DNA of 64,000 nucleotides from Mucor racemosus (lineage: Eukaryota; Mucoromycota; Mucoromycetes; Mucorales; Mucoraceae), in assembly GCA_027405735.1 (NCBI GenBank), contig JAPEHQ010000016.1:124001-188000 (forward strand), given 5' to 3'. A model generated the notes under the pieces. That model ran no database searches. It had not been told where the DNA came from and worked only from the letters and a program-made list of their open reading frames with translations. This document shows positions 9,684-21,978 of the stretch, piece after piece; positions within the stretch are counted from its first letter, which is position 1; each line of letters starts with the position of its first letter. A program made the position numbers and the translations under genes.

Positions 9684-10852
9684 GATGATATTTTGTTACA
9701 ATCAGGTTATAAAATGGAAATAAAAAGAAATAAAAGAAAAGCTCTATTGATTAAAAAAGGGGCCAAGCAATATCTCCAATTTCTTCTTGACCGACCAATG
9801 TAAATTGAACACCAGAATTTTGTGGGTTTTATTGTTAGGGCTTACATTTTTACGTTCAATTGCACAATAAAAAGCATTCTAAAGAGATCTCCTTTTATTT
9901 TTTTTTTGTATACGATATTTATTACGCAATAATTGTTAAAAAGACTAACAGGACACTAATTAAATGGGTATCCATGTGGCTAATTATTAAACCATGTGTA
10001 TTTTGCTCATCTGCACTCGATATGATTGAAATTGCCCATGCTGCTTCTAAATCAAATAATTTTGGCCTGCTTTATTTCAGATTTATCACAGCATAAGTTT
10101 ACAGTATTGCGAATACACAGCATTACTATTTGATTCAACCCCGCAATTTTTTTCAAATGTTCAGCATATTATATTAAGCGAAAGCAAAAAAAATAAAAAT
10201 ATATATATATATATCCTTATCGATAAACAAAAAATATAGATATGATAGCACTATCATACTTTATTTTTTCAAACTAAACAACTGGCAATCATTGTATAAT
10301 GACACGAATTAAATCTTTAGAACCTCAGCACTGTGGCAAATTGAAATTTAGGTTATACAATCACCGAGATTTTCGGTTACTTTTTAGTTAACCAAGAAAC
10401 TGTTTTCTGATGATATGATTGAGGTCAGATTTTTATGATCATTCTGTGGTATTTTGAATTCTGTTCAATTAGAAGGTAATTGGATCCAATTTTTTGAGAA
10501 TGGAATCTCTTTGCAGATCAATTTAAAGGTTTAATTCGGTCTAAAGTTTTTATTAGGTTCTGATACAAGATTTAAAAAGAGGAAAAAGGGACAAAAAGGT
10601 ATATATGGTAAAAATGCAATATGTCTATAATTTTTTTAAGGGAAAGACAGTCTAGAATATTTGGTAATCTGCAAGAGGGATACAAAAAGTTGGTAAAAAC
10701 GTACATATAGAGGTAAATAATAATAATAAAAAGGGAATAACAAGTTGTGTATAAATATATATATATATAAAATCTATGTATAATATGTAAAGGAAAAGGA
10801 ATGGCTCATAAACGAAGGAAGGGAAAGTTGTTTTCTCGGGAAAAAAGCTATA
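9684..10852. other. Intergenic, no gene recognised
   Basis: Upstream region of the BSD2-like gene and downstream region of the RGS gene. AT-rich, with a (TA)n run near 10200. Short open frames on the plus strand (9860-10096, 10801-11130) have no family features, and the second overlaps the RGS gene on the other strand. Confidence 0.5.
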
Positions 10853-11701
10853 TCATTTCAAAGTATGGCCTTCGTTTAATAATACAGCAGTGTTCTGTCC
10901 AGATGCAGCGGCAGTACCTAGGAAAGATCTTTTTACTCGTCTCAACATGGATTTATAATGATATCGGCTTGTTGATACTGGTGTTGTTGCCGAAGATACC
11001 GAGATGGTGTTATTATCTAAGAATAGAGCTGCAGATCTGTCATCATCTACCATGGATGATGAATAGTCCAAAGAAGAACAACTACGACGAGACATTTGCT
11101 TCAATTTCATTAAGTTCCATTTGTCTGTAAACGAAAACGAAGTTGATAATGCAGTTAATGAATTAGTTGAAGGCGAATTATTTACACCGAATTTCTTTTT
11201 TTGTTGTAGTGTTGATGGTCCTGGAGTAGGCCAACTATTGTGATGATTGTTGTTACTATTATGCTCAATTGTGTCATAGGAACTAGAATAAGAACAGGAT
11301 GAAGAATCATTTGTTGGTGATAAGGAACAACAGGTCGTAACCCAAGGTAAAAATGAGTTTACTCTCATAAGTTCCAGAACGGCCTCTGCAGCATCATCAA
11401 ATATGTGTAAATGACAATTGCCTTGGCTATAATTATCTAATATTGTTTGTCGCATATCACACGGTATGTTGATTTCTTGCGGAGAATTAGGACGAATATA
11501 TAGATTTATCATTTTTTCACATAATTGATGTTGATCTTGTTTTCTACATTCTTCATAATAATCTTGTGTTGCTATCCAAAACGCTAAATTCTCGATACAG
11601 TATGATTGGTGTAAATAACTAGCGAATTCTTTAAATGAATCGGACGTTGGATCATCTAAAATTGATTCTAATGAAGATACTATTTGATCAGTACCAAACA
11701 T
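10853..11701 (-). CDS. RGS-domain protein, regulator of G-protein signalling
   Basis: Single exon, 282 aa. RGS domains speed GTP hydrolysis by G-alpha subunits and so switch off receptor signalling. The domain covers about residues 10-125: it has SFKEFASYLHQSYC and ENLAFWIATQDYYEE in the first helices, later NIPCDMRQTILDNYS, and ends with FDDAAEAVLELM and SFLPWV. The C-terminal half is Ser/Thr/Asn-rich and low complexity, with a basic patch (MLRRVKRSF) that might bind membranes. Size and layout resemble yeast Rgs2, which damps glucose-cAMP signalling; equivalence is inference. The next gene upstream on the same strand is a phosphodiesterase, giving two cAMP-lowering functions side by side. 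Confidence 0.9.
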   Translation of the reverse strand: MFGTDQIVSSLESILDDPTSDSFKEFASYLHQSYCIENLAFWIATQDYYEECRKQDQHQLCEKMINLYIRPNSPQEINIPCDMRQTILDNYSQGNCHLHIFDDAAEAVLELMRVNSFLPWVTTCCSLSPTNDSSSCSYSSSYDTIEHNSNNNHHNSWPTPGPSTLQQKKKFGVNNSPSTNSLTALSTSFSFTDKWNLMKLKQMSRRSCSSLDYSSSMVDDDRSAALFLDNNTISVSSATTPVSTSRYHYKSMLRRVKRSFLGTAAASGQNTAVLLNEGHTLK

Positions 11702-12166
11702 GATTTTTTATTGTTTTGGGATTGAAAGAGAGGAGAAAGAGAAAGGAAACAAAAGAGAAAAAGGCAACTGAAATATATAATAACGGAATAAGAGGGGAGA
11801 TTGCAGTAAAAAAAAGGGATCTATAAATAAAAAAATCGACCTGAAAAAAGGGAGCCAAACAGTTGCGAAAATCGTCATTTTATCATGGTTTTTTATGGTT
11901 TTTTCCCTTTTACTTTGTATACGAAAAACTATAGTCAAAATGCATATTTAAATTGTTCATTCCATTGCCAAAACGATGATATTTTTTGTTTAAAAAGAAA
12001 AAGAGATCATCATATATAGAAAATAGTGTAAGATGACACAAGAAGAAATATAGGGTTTTCATTGGTGATCCATGTTGCAATCATTCGTCCATGTGCTCCC
12101 CTTTTTTCTTGATGATTTCAAGTTACACACACACAAAAAAACTTGTTAGAAATACACATTTTATTA
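11702..12166. other. Intergenic between RGS and phosphodiesterase genes
   Basis: 465 bp of AT-rich spacer that must hold the RGS promoter and the end of the phosphodiesterase transcript. The stretch just upstream of the RGS start is purine-rich on the plus strand (CT-rich on the gene strand). No gene seen. Confidence 0.5.
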
Positions 12167-12458
12167 TTATTGATCGTAAGGATGGTAAAGTACAATTGAT
12201 TCTATATTGGTTTTTGATGTATCATACAATAAAGGTGATTTAAAATTTACTAATGGAAGCAAGCTATTTTTCTCTATAATAGCGTTACTTTGGTAATGAT
12301 GATGATATAATACAGTAGGAAAGCTTTTGCTTCTAAATCCTAATCTAATTCGTTTATATTTAATAGCAGACGCAATAGTAGTATTGGTGGTGGTGGTGGT
12401 GTCAGTGGTGTCAGTAGTTCTAATTTCACTACTAACTCTTCTAATTGTGGGTTGTTGT

Positions 12459-12512
<54 letters not shown>

Positions 12513-13682
12513 GAATGATAATGATAACGTTGTTGTTGTTGTTGATCTAGACATTCCCATTGAATACGATTCGCAACAAGAAAGTCGACAAAAACATGTG
12601 ATTTAGGTAATAAACTAACCAAAGAATCGAAATATGGTAAAATAAGTTGACCAAATTTCAAGCTAATTGATTGTTGTGAGCAGACTTCACGGTCCATGCC
12701 TGGTGATATCGTCATTTTTCTCTTCTTTTCTTCGTCGCCCTGAGAAAAGAATTCCTGGACAATCAAATCAGACCATTGTTTAGAGATCACCCAGGGGCGC
12801 GCCATATTGCTGATATCTGCAGCATGCAACAGAATGCGACACAGACTTGTTCTATTTTCTTTATCCAAGTTTGTTGGTGGAATTAATGTAATGCTTGTAG
12901 AATGCTTTCTTTTATTATTATTGGATTTTCTAGTATTTTCAATTGTATTTACAAGTTGATTTGCTTGGTTCGCTAGTTCTGAATGATATGCCATGTCTGT
13001 TGATAAAATTAAATCTTTGATAGTTTCTTTAACCATGTGGCTATTTGTTGCGTTGTGTTTGTTTAGTAATTCCATTGTAAGATGAACGGAATAAGTTTCA
13101 AGTGTTGATTTTCCACCATACTTTTCGGCTAAATCAGTTTTTGTGTTGATTTGAAAAGAATTGGTGAATCCCGGCTAATGTTGAATTCGATTAAATCCTT
13201 GATTCATGGTTATATGAGAAGCTACAATTACTTACATGACCAATGTCGTGACACAAGGCGGCGACCATTAAAATGGATTTGTCTAATTCGGTCAAAAACA
13301 TGTCTGCATTGAGGTCATGGCAAAGGTAGTACAATACCGTCACAATATCAACGGCGTGATAGAATGTATGGTATGGTGCTTCTGTGTATTTATCTGCAAC
13401 ATCAACCAAAAAGTCCAGTAACTGAGATAAACTGAGATTGAGAACTTTATGTACATTGGAACGAACAAATAGACTCAAAACATGAGCATAAAGGTCTGTG
13501 CGAGTATTTGATAAAACGTTTAATTTGAGTGAGATTTCCAACGTTAAATATTCATGAAATTTCTAAATCGATTTGTTTAGTTTTTATGAGTTTTAAACAA
13601 TTTTTAAACAAGAACAAACCTCTTCAATTTCTAGTAATTGTTGTTGATTTATCTTGGATTTATTAAACTTTAATTCTAACAT
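12167..13682 (-). CDS. Class I 3',5'-cyclic nucleotide phosphodiesterase (HD-type)
   Basis: Three exons: 13620-13682, 13236-13562, 12167-13174 (465 aa). The family hydrolyses cAMP/cGMP with two metal ions held by His and Asp. Visible motifs: YHTFYHAVDIV (general-acid His and first metal His), CHDIGHPGFTNSF (HD metal site, split by the second intron after CHDIGH), MAYHSELA with the metal-side His, and LLHAADISN with the last metal Asp. After the catalytic core the tail has a CAT-repeat run of about 17 His next to short Gln runs and a Thr-rich stretch. The first exon encodes only 21 residues, so the N terminus is much shorter than in human PDEs and no regulatory domain is present. Substrate preference cannot be read from sequence. 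Confidence 0.92.
12452..12511. repeat. CAT/CAA microsatellite coding poly-His/poly-Gln
   Basis: An uninterrupted trinucleotide array inside the phosphodiesterase gene codes about 17 consecutive His next to three Gln. Pure codon repetition suggests length polymorphism between strains. Confidence 0.9.
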
Positions 13683-15765
13683 TTTTTTTTAAAGGTTTTA
13701 TCATGTAATATTATGGAATAGTTTGTTTATTTTTAAATAGGTAAGAAAAAAGAGGGAAAATAAATAGGAAAAAAGGGCCTATTTAAATAAGAAATCGAAA
13801 AATCAAGGGGAAGGGAAAAAGTAAGATGATCAGTAAGCCAACACTAAAATTAAAAAAAAAAAAAAGCTTAAACCATGCTCATAATCTATACGCCTTGCAA
13901 TATCTTTTCCAAGGATCGGTTTTCCCTTTTTGAAACCAAATGCAATTAGCTCTAATCATAACATCTTGAGACTATATTTTAAATGGCAAACAGTAATCGC
14001 TATGAACGGGAGGTGGATACTCATTTTGTAAATAAATGTATGTATGTATTTTAATCATATACATGATGCTATATTACATTACATTTATTTTTACATGTAC
14101 ACTTTTTATCATGTTACTTTTAATAATGAAACTCGATATGCTTGCCAAAATGAAATCAATGAAATCAATGAAATCAATGTAATATACTCTTTTCTTTTTA
14201 CATTTTATAGCTAATTGTATATATTATAATCCCTTTTAAATCTCCTTTGTCATTATGGTAATATCATCAGATTATATCTATAAAAAGTAAATTATAAATT
14301 GAGAAATACCATGACTCATTAATTGTTGGGAACAATCAATTTTATATTATACACAATCCAAGGAGACCCTACATCATTGTTATATAAAACTTTTATTGAC
14401 GTACGCATACACACAAAACATCATGTTTGATGTTGTGTCCTCTTAATTTAGTAATTCATAGATAGGTTCTCAAGACTTTTTATTATTTTGAAAAAGGGGT
14501 AATAACCAGTTTTGTATTGTGCTATTTATCACAAATAAAAGAATGTTTTGTTTTTGCTTTGCAATATTTATTACGCAAAGCAAAAAAGAAGATAAAAGAA
14601 ACACTCATCTCTCGGTTTTCATGTCAATGATAAAAAAAAAAAAAATGCAAGCAGCACGTTTATCTACATGTAATGTGTATCAAAAGACATTTTATCCAAA
14701 AACCAGACGCACAGAAAAAAACTCCTTTCTGTTTGTTTGTGAGGCTTTAATAGACTGCATGTTTTCACAGAGAGAGAGAAATAGAATGAGAGAGATGAAA
14801 CCAGATGAGCTGTATTATTTGTTCATTATCATGTGTTTCAGTTGTAAAATGCTCAAATGAATATGTATTCTACTGGACGAATATACTATATATGATATAT
14901 ATTATATGAATTGTAAATATATCTAGACCTCCCTCTCTGAATGTACCTTTTTTTTTTTTTTGTAATAATAAAAAAAGGACACGTTGTATAATGCAATGTA
15001 ATGCAAGAATCTAGCCATCTGGAAGTTTTTTCTCTAACTATCTTTGTAGAAACATACATTTTCAAATGTCAAATCAAATGATAGAAAATTGTCTTGTAGT
15101 ATATGCATTATGCATAGATATTGTATCACTCGACTTGGCTTGTGTTGATTCGTTTGCTTTGTATATACATATAGTGCTTCGATGGATTAAGCGCTTGACA
15201 TTTGTCGGTATTCGAATGTGAAAATGACCACAGGACACCCAGCTAATTTATCACAGAATTGCATATATTATTAAGCTAATTAGATATGAAAAATGCTATA
15301 GTATTTCTAACATGTTTGATATTTTGCTTATCAAATTTAATAGTTTAAAAGTAACTTACTTATTGAGCAAAAACTCTTTGGACACTAAATTTCGATTGGC
15401 GAAACTTTAATGCCATTTTGATGATGGTGGTGGCGGCGGGTCCCATCATCTTCTCTTTGATATCAATGAATCAAGAATTAATTTGTGGGTAGATGATCAA
15501 AAGGTAGATTATGCCACAGTTGATGCTATATCATGGCAAATACCTTTCTAACTCAGTTCATATTTATAGATTTATGAAAAAAGAATAGGATTATGAGGGT
15601 TTTTTTTATCATCCTTCCTCTATTATTACCATTACATGCTTTGATATGATTTGATTCAAATATTATATATAATGAGTTTTTTAATTTGTATTATTAAAGT
15701 TAAAAAGGAGGGGGGGGTAAATGTAAATGGGTTAAAAAGTAGCATCTATTGTCAAAACATTTCGC
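13683..15765. other. 2-kb intergenic region, no gene recognised
   Basis: AT-rich sequence between the phosphodiesterase start and the end of the septin gene. It contains a short tandem repeat of GAAATCAAT near 14152-14180. A 113-codon plus-strand frame at 14519-14860 is low complexity with no family pattern, and I do not call it a gene. Confidence 0.45.
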
Positions 15766-17231
15766 CTATCTTCTAATAGTACCACGACCATGTAATTGAT
15801 ACATATGCTCTAAATCACTTTCCATAGCCTTGATTTGAGCATGTTGTTCTTCGAGATCCTTGTTGAGACGATCACGTTCAGAAACCAACTAAAAAATAAA
15901 TAAATAGATAAAATGTTACTGCTCGTTCTATCCTTTTTTTAGTTTAAACTAGTTCGTACCTGAGCTTCCCATTGACGGAAACGATTCTCTTCATCTTTAA
16001 CTTGTTTGGTAAAGTCCAAACGAAGTTGATCTTCATCTTCCTTAAATTTAGGGTTTTCATACTTTTTAAACTTGGGTTCACCGAATTTACGAGTACCCAT
16101 TTGTGATTGACGATAGTTTTCATAATGATTCTCTTCTGTTGTTGAAATCAAGTCGTGCATGTGTGACCTAATCAAGAGCTTTCTTAACTTCTTAAAGTCA
16201 CAGTGCTCCTCATTTTCAACTTCGGCAACACCCCATGAGTATTCTCTACCTTTAACAGTACGTCCATCAGGAAGAGCAATATCTTGAGTTGAACCAATAA
16301 TGGCAAAAGGCATAGAAGCCATGATACTTTTATTGACTTCTGTAATTTCTTCATCTTCACTATCAATAGGACAAGAGTAAACTTGAATGTGATTAGCAGC
16401 AATTGAATCCAAAATCTATTTAGAGTGTCATCAGATCAATGTCAATTTATTTAGTTTTTGTAGTACTTACATTAAGTTTGTATTGTGCTAAATCACGAGG
16501 AGTAAGTGTATCTGCTTTGGCAATGACAGGAATCAAATTAACTCTGGAACCGAGATGCTTCATAACCTCAATATCAAGAGGCTTTAATCTACAAAATCAT
16601 ATTAATGAATATATTCTCGACTTTTTTTCCCGGGAAAACAACTTACGAATGACCAGAGGGTCTAATGAAATAAAGACAAGCATGTACTCTAAGATCAATA
16701 GCACCTTTACGGGTGGGTTGTTGTTCTTGAGCCATGAAACTCTCATGTTGATCATCAAGGAACTCATAGATGGGCATCCAACTATTATGATTGTTGACAT
16801 AATCACCAAAACCAGGGGTATCAATGATGGTTAACTTAACCTTAAAGTTCTTTTCTTCAAGCTCTGTTTATGGGATATCTTTAATATGCCATGTCTAATG
16901 TGTCACATTTCTGTTTTCTTCAATTATATACCTGCTTTAGTGATCTCAATCTCGACAGTCTTTTCAATTTGTTTAGCATGACGCTTATCCAAGTTCTTAT
17001 TACCCTTGATACCAGTAGTAAACAAGGTATTAACAAATGTAGTTTTACCAACACCAGATTCACCTATTGAAGAAATATAAATATTTCTCAGGACAGAAAT
17101 GAATTTTTTATTTTCTCGAAAAGCTTACCGCAAACCATCAAAGTAAAGTTAGCTCCACGCTTTGAAACAATCTTATGACGTTGGTTAGGAAGATGTGCAA
17201 CACCTACACCACTGCTTGCTGAAGGAGACAT
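15766..17231 (-). CDS. Septin GTPase (Cdc3-type most likely)
   Basis: Six exons: 17129-17231, 16932-17063, 16647-16863, 16471-16588, 15960-16415, 15766-15888 (382 aa). Septins form hetero-oligomeric filaments at the septum and hyphal tip. Seen: a basic segment before the GTPase domain; P-loop GESGVGKT at 35-42 (the first Gly codon is split by an intron); G3 DTPGFG near 93; G4 AKAD near 174; a septin-unique element including [19 protein letters not shown]; and a C-terminal coiled coil (about 325-375) that ends GRGTIRR. Wording of the coiled coil and [18 protein letters not shown] matches what I recall of fungal Cdc3/AspB more than Cdc10 or Cdc12, but the paralogue call is not certain. All introns are 50-75 bp with GT-AG ends. 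Confidence 0.95.
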
Positions 17232-17499
17232 GATTTTTTATTTAGTTTAATTTTAGAGAGAGAAAGAAGAGAGGAAAGACAGAGATTACAAGTAATTTTT
17301 AACCAATATTTGCAATTACATCTCAGCCTTAAGTGGTGTAACCAGACCAGTATTCTTTTTGACAATGAACCTCATGCATCAAAAGACAAATTATCCAATA
17401 AAAATTATACATAAACGAGTTAGTTGGCCTTATTATTTAAAGGTGTGTTACTTGTTGATACCTTACAATATACTACGAATGGTACTTTTCTGTAAAATA

Positions 17500-18262
17500 A
17501 TGGCTGTTCATAAACCTACATTTTTCTATTAAAAAAAACTGTCTGTTATATCATACATTCATTAAAAAAATTGCAAAATCTAGCCTGCAGGGCAACCCCG
17601 TAATTGAGCATAGCAAGATCGAAGGGCTAAGTCTCTTATACTATGGTATATATCTAAGTTTTAAATAAAAAAGTGTTTTTCTTTTAACTTTTCTAATATT
17701 TAACCATGTACGGTCTGAAAATTCAGATTTTGTAGCAGACATTTTCGGGACTCATTTCATCCTTACCAACACTCATGATTTTGATCAAAAAACAGAAAAA
17801 TCAAATTTTGATACCAAAATTAACATTTAAATGCACTACATTGTGAGAAAAACCTGTAGCTACAACTACTACACATTTTATAAAAGCATAATATTGAGAG
17901 TTAAGTAGTGAAACTTTGTACTTTTGCCCCAAAAACGGATTTTTGGTTAAAGGATTTTAAAGTAATATTTTATATTAAAAATATTCTTTATTTTTTATTG
18001 AGCAAATAAAGCTTTAGATTTTGTATATGTGCATATTTTTTGTTTTTATAATTGATAGAATAATTAACTCTAAATTTGCAAAATTAGAAAAAAAAAATTG
18101 AAAAATGTCAAAACTGATGATCTGAGCAAGAATGATTTTTGAAATTAATGTTCCGTTTATAAGCCCTGTAAATCTTAAAAATAAGAAATTTCACGATATT
18201 TGAGAACCTTTTCAAGAATTTACGATGCTGTACTCATTCGATTCAAGCTTATTATTATAGAA
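17500..18262 (+). repeat. R1 repeat, copy a (partial)
   Basis: Runs from about TGTCTGTTATATCATACATTC through TACGGTCTGAAAATTCAG to GATTCAAGCTTATTA and is repeated at about 41870-42605, 43750-45675 (interrupted) and, inverted, at 50820-51540. No coding potential was found. It joins the dynein-like fragment at 18263 directly. Just downstream (18500-18590) a short similar motif, GAGCGTAGCGAGATTG, recurs. Confidence 0.85.
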
Positions 18263-18358
18263 TTCCATAAATCAAATTGACCGGTTCCATCTACAATACT
18301 AAACATGGTGGAATGTGCAGGAGACCATTTTAAATCATACACATAATTGTCTGCGTGC
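18263..18358 (-). pseudogene. Fragment of a cytoplasmic dynein intermediate chain gene (WD-repeat exon)
   Basis: One exon-sized piece reads YVYDLKWSPAHSTMF then VDGTGQFDLWN on the minus strand, the signature of a WD repeat of dynein intermediate chain. Flanking exons are missing: the downstream side is R1 repeat and the upstream side is AT-rich sequence. Matching but different fragments of the same gene lie at 42711-42925 and 45786-45890. Confidence 0.75.
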
Positions 18359-19268
18359 CCAAATAAAAAAAGAGGAAAGATAGCAAATGCTTTCTAATAA
18401 TATACTACAAAAGGTGATTTTTTAAAAAAGGGGTAGGCCAAACAAAAGACGTAGCTTTCTTTTTAAAAAGGATATTTATAAACCTCATTCATACTTGTTA
18501 TAAATCATACATTTTTCGACTAGACAGACAGCAATCGAGCGTAGCGAGATTGTACGACTAGTCATTTAATACTATACATTTTGTTTCTTCCTCTAATATC
18601 AATGTCATCAAACATGAATATCTAAGACGTGAACCGAAATTAAAGCGGTGCCCAACAAGGATTGAGAAAATTATGATAAAAAAAAATAGTAATACAAAGG
18701 TAAAAGAAAAAAAAAAAGTCTAAAGTAAGAAACGAAATAACAAAAGGAGAAATTAATGCAGATCAGAAAGATGATCCTCGGCATACCGTTTTTGGAGGGC
18801 ATATTCATCTTTGATGGAAAATTGTTTCTAAAATTGTGGTATCCGTTTAGGATGGTAAACATCGTCTGTCTTATTAGTCTACAAAGACTCACATTTATTT
18901 CTACAAGGACAAAGTGAAGATAGTTTTATGCTCAGTAATATACTTCAGAAATCATCCAAAGAACAACAATAATGCGATGCAAATACCATCCATGTTGATA
19001 TCACATTTGGAAGGAGAACTGTTAACTTTACATTTAACTGATCGAAACTGGCTTGTAGTTGATAAAGTCACGGATGTGGATATTCCCAATAGCGTTGAGC
19101 TTATTAGAAGGGATGCCATCAGAGACTACGTTAACTCTCTGAAATATCTCAAGGTACAGTAACTGTTATATAAAAACAAGAAATATTCTTATCCCATCAA
19201 GTATTATCACTACGTAGAATTACTGTATATATATGACAGAGCAAAATTTGGTTTTTATTATATACATA
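18359..19268. other. Intergenic with one doubtful ORF (18914-19162, plus)
   Basis: An 82-codon plus-strand frame at 18914-19162 includes HLEGELLTLHLTDRNWLVVD and looks less repetitive than background, so it might be a gene relic. I recognise no family and see no exon partners. The rest is AT-rich. Confidence 0.3.
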
Positions 19269-21978
19269 CTACCATCCTTTCATTTCAGATATGACAGATC
19301 TTTCTCTATCTTTACTCATTTCGCCATAACCAATGACTCTCATTGAAAATGCACCACTACCACCTGTCAAACTACGAAGTGCACTGGAATAACCGAGCAT
19401 TGAACTCAATGGTACATGTGCCTTGATAACTTGTTTAGGTATATATCCATCCACATCTGATTTTACTAAAAGTGAGTCTTCAGGGGCATATACTTGAGCA
19501 TTTTCGGAATCATCACCATCTTGTCCATCACCTATAGCAGATGATTCCAAACCTATAACATGGCCTCTACGAGTTCCACTCAAATCGCTGACAACACTAC
19601 CAATATGATTTTCATTTACTTCTGTATAAACTTCCATCATTGGCTCTAAAAGACAAGGGCTTGCCTTTTGTACAGCTTCATACACACCATTTGAAACACA
19701 TGCAGAGATTGCTCCAAGCGTGGTATCAGGGCCAAATGTTTGCAAATCATATGCCTTTACTTTGAGTTTTGTAAGAGGAAAGCCAAGTACAGCACCTCTA
19801 GCAAGACCAGCTAATAAACCATTTTGTACAGCTTGTTTCATGTCTTCAGAATTTAATTGAGTTGTATTATTACTGTCTAATGTCGATAATGAATCATCTA
19901 CAAGAGTTATATCAGCAGCAAGTTGATTACCAGAGTTGGCGACCCATCCTTCTTCCAAAATAAGTTTTGTATCTGTTTGTTCTAAATCTTCTTGAATGGG
20001 AGAAATCTCAACATGACAGGCAGCACGAGCTCTTTTGCCCATTACTTCTTTATCGTAAACGGCACTAGCATTTGCCTCAGATTGACAGGTCTCTCGATAA
20101 CTAATTCTCATCTTTCCCATCTCTGCTTTTACTTTAAAATCGTTTAAAAGACGATCCTTGACGATTTCTAAGTGAAGTTCACCCATACCGCTCACCAGGA
20201 GCTGTCCACTTTCTTCATCTGTCCATACTTTAAGAGAGGGATCTTCTCGAACAAGGTTTTTTAAAGCATTTGTAACAGCTTCTTCTTCCGATACAGAGGC
20301 TGGTTCAACTGCAGAAAAGAAAGCAGGGCTAGGAATGTCAATATTACCTAGTTGTAATCCCTTTTTAATAGCATTTGCGTCGTTGGATTGTACAAGTGTA
20401 TCGCCTGTACGAGTATCTTTGAGACCTACAATGACACCAATGTTACCGGCACCGATGGAAGGAATTTCTTCTACATCTTTTGCATACATTTGAAGTAATT
20501 TATTGACTCTTTCTTTTCCTCTTGTTGTAGTGTTGAATAAAGTCATTCTTGTATTGATTTTGCCTATTAAAGATAATAAATATCGTAATGCTTATCATTA
20601 TATATGAAATTTGTACCTGAGTATACTTTAACATAGACCATAGGTCCTCTTCTAGCATCGTGAACTACCTTAAAGGCCAATGCACATAAATGACTATCAT
20701 TTAAAGGTATTAATGCAGTTTTGCCGCTACTGTAAGTGACCATAGCAGAAGGTCTATCCAATGGACTAGGTAAATAATCAATGACAGCATTTAATAATGG
20801 TTGTACGCCTAAATTCTTAAATGCAGCACCACATAATACAGGCACAGCCTTATTAGCAACAGTAACTCTTCTAATTGCAGCCTTTAAAGCATTGGCGTCT
20901 ACTCGCATATGATCTCCATCCGCTTCATCAAAAAATGTCTCTACAATAGCATCATCCATTTCTGCTAAGGCCTCTACCAAAGCAGTACGCCCCTTTACAG
21001 CTTCCTCCAATAATACATTATCAGTAGTAGCATCATTTAAAGGCACTCTCTTTAAAACCGATCCATCTATATGCATATCATCCCATTGAATCATTTCCAT
21101 TGTAACTAAATCCACCACAGCCTTAAGACCTTTATGTCTTTCATCCATACTTTCCTCATTCATAACAGGCAACTGTACAACAAGTGGACGAGTACGTAGT
21201 TTTTTCCACATTTCACGCACGGTTCTTCCAAAAGCAGCACCTGTTCTATCTAATTTGTTGACAAATGCAATACGAGGAATTTCATATCGATCTGCTTGTT
21301 TCCAAACAGTTTCTGTTTGTGCTTCTACACCAGCTACACCGTCTAAAATGGTAACTGCTCCATCAAGTACACGAACTGCTCTTTCTACTTCCATGGTGAA
21401 ATCCACATGGCCTGGTGTGTCGATTAAATTGATACGATGGCCTTGCCAACCAAATGTAATGGCGGCACTGTTGATGGTGATGCCTCGTTCTCTTTCTGCT
21501 GCGAGATAATCCATTACTGTATCTCCATCATCGATATCTATCCCACTAATTTATCAATAAAGAATTTTTTTTTTGTTGTTGTTGTTGTTGTTGTCAACTT
21601 TAATCAGAAATTTACCTCCAATTCGTTTTGTTACACCTGCATAATACAACATACGCTCAGAAGTGGTGGTTTTGCCTATTACAAAAATGTTAGATTTGTG
21701 AAATTTCGAGCCTCAAATATTTAGTCCCAAACCTGCATCAATGTGTGCAATAATGCCTATATTTCTAGTTTTTGGTATAGTGAAATCTTTGCTATCTAAA
21801 AAAAACAAATGAATTTTCGATTTCAATTTGACAGTTATTTATCCCCTCAATTGTTACCTGTAGCATAGGTTCTATATTGACAAGGGGCCTTGATTGGCCT
21901 TATGAGAGAACTACATTTAGCAGTGCTTAATTTTACAGATGCTGGCTTTTTCAACGATGTTGTTATATATCTAAGCAT
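19269..21978 (-). CDS. MEF2: Mitochondrial elongation factor G2 (ribosome-releasing GTPase), with a one-base frameshift
   Basis: Five exons: 21858-21978, 21733-21795, 21616-21674, 20617-21537, 19269-20563. EF-G2/Mef2 works with ribosome recycling factor to split mitochondrial ribosomes after termination. The first exon codes a basic, Ser-rich mitochondrial presequence; the start at 21978 was chosen because it begins this presequence. Then follow IIAHIDAGKTTT (P-loop), DYLAAERERGITI (switch I), DTPGHVDF (G3) and NKLD (G4), with EF-G domains II-V to the end. RIGDIDDGDTVMDYL favours EF-G2 over EF-G1. Oddity: exon 3 is 59 nt where 60 are needed. The frame breaks right after the GKTTT codons, where a base is missing before the SERMLYYAG part, so the model is not translatable as given. 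Everything else is open and conserved, so a sequence error is the simpler reading. Confidence 0.9.

Noticed and set aside
10801..11130. 109-codon plus-strand ORF
   Set aside because: It lies antisense within the conserved RGS gene and its immediate downstream region, so it is a shadow frame.
14519..14860. 113-codon plus-strand ORF as a gene
   Set aside because: Lys-, Phe- and Cys-rich low-complexity translation crossing an oligo-A run, with no family pattern or splice partners.
19269..21978. MEF1 (EF-G1) as the identity of the mitochondrial EF-G
   Set aside because: The region around RIG-x-DDGDTV and DYLAAERERGITI fits the EF-G2/Mef2 recycling factor better than EF-G1.
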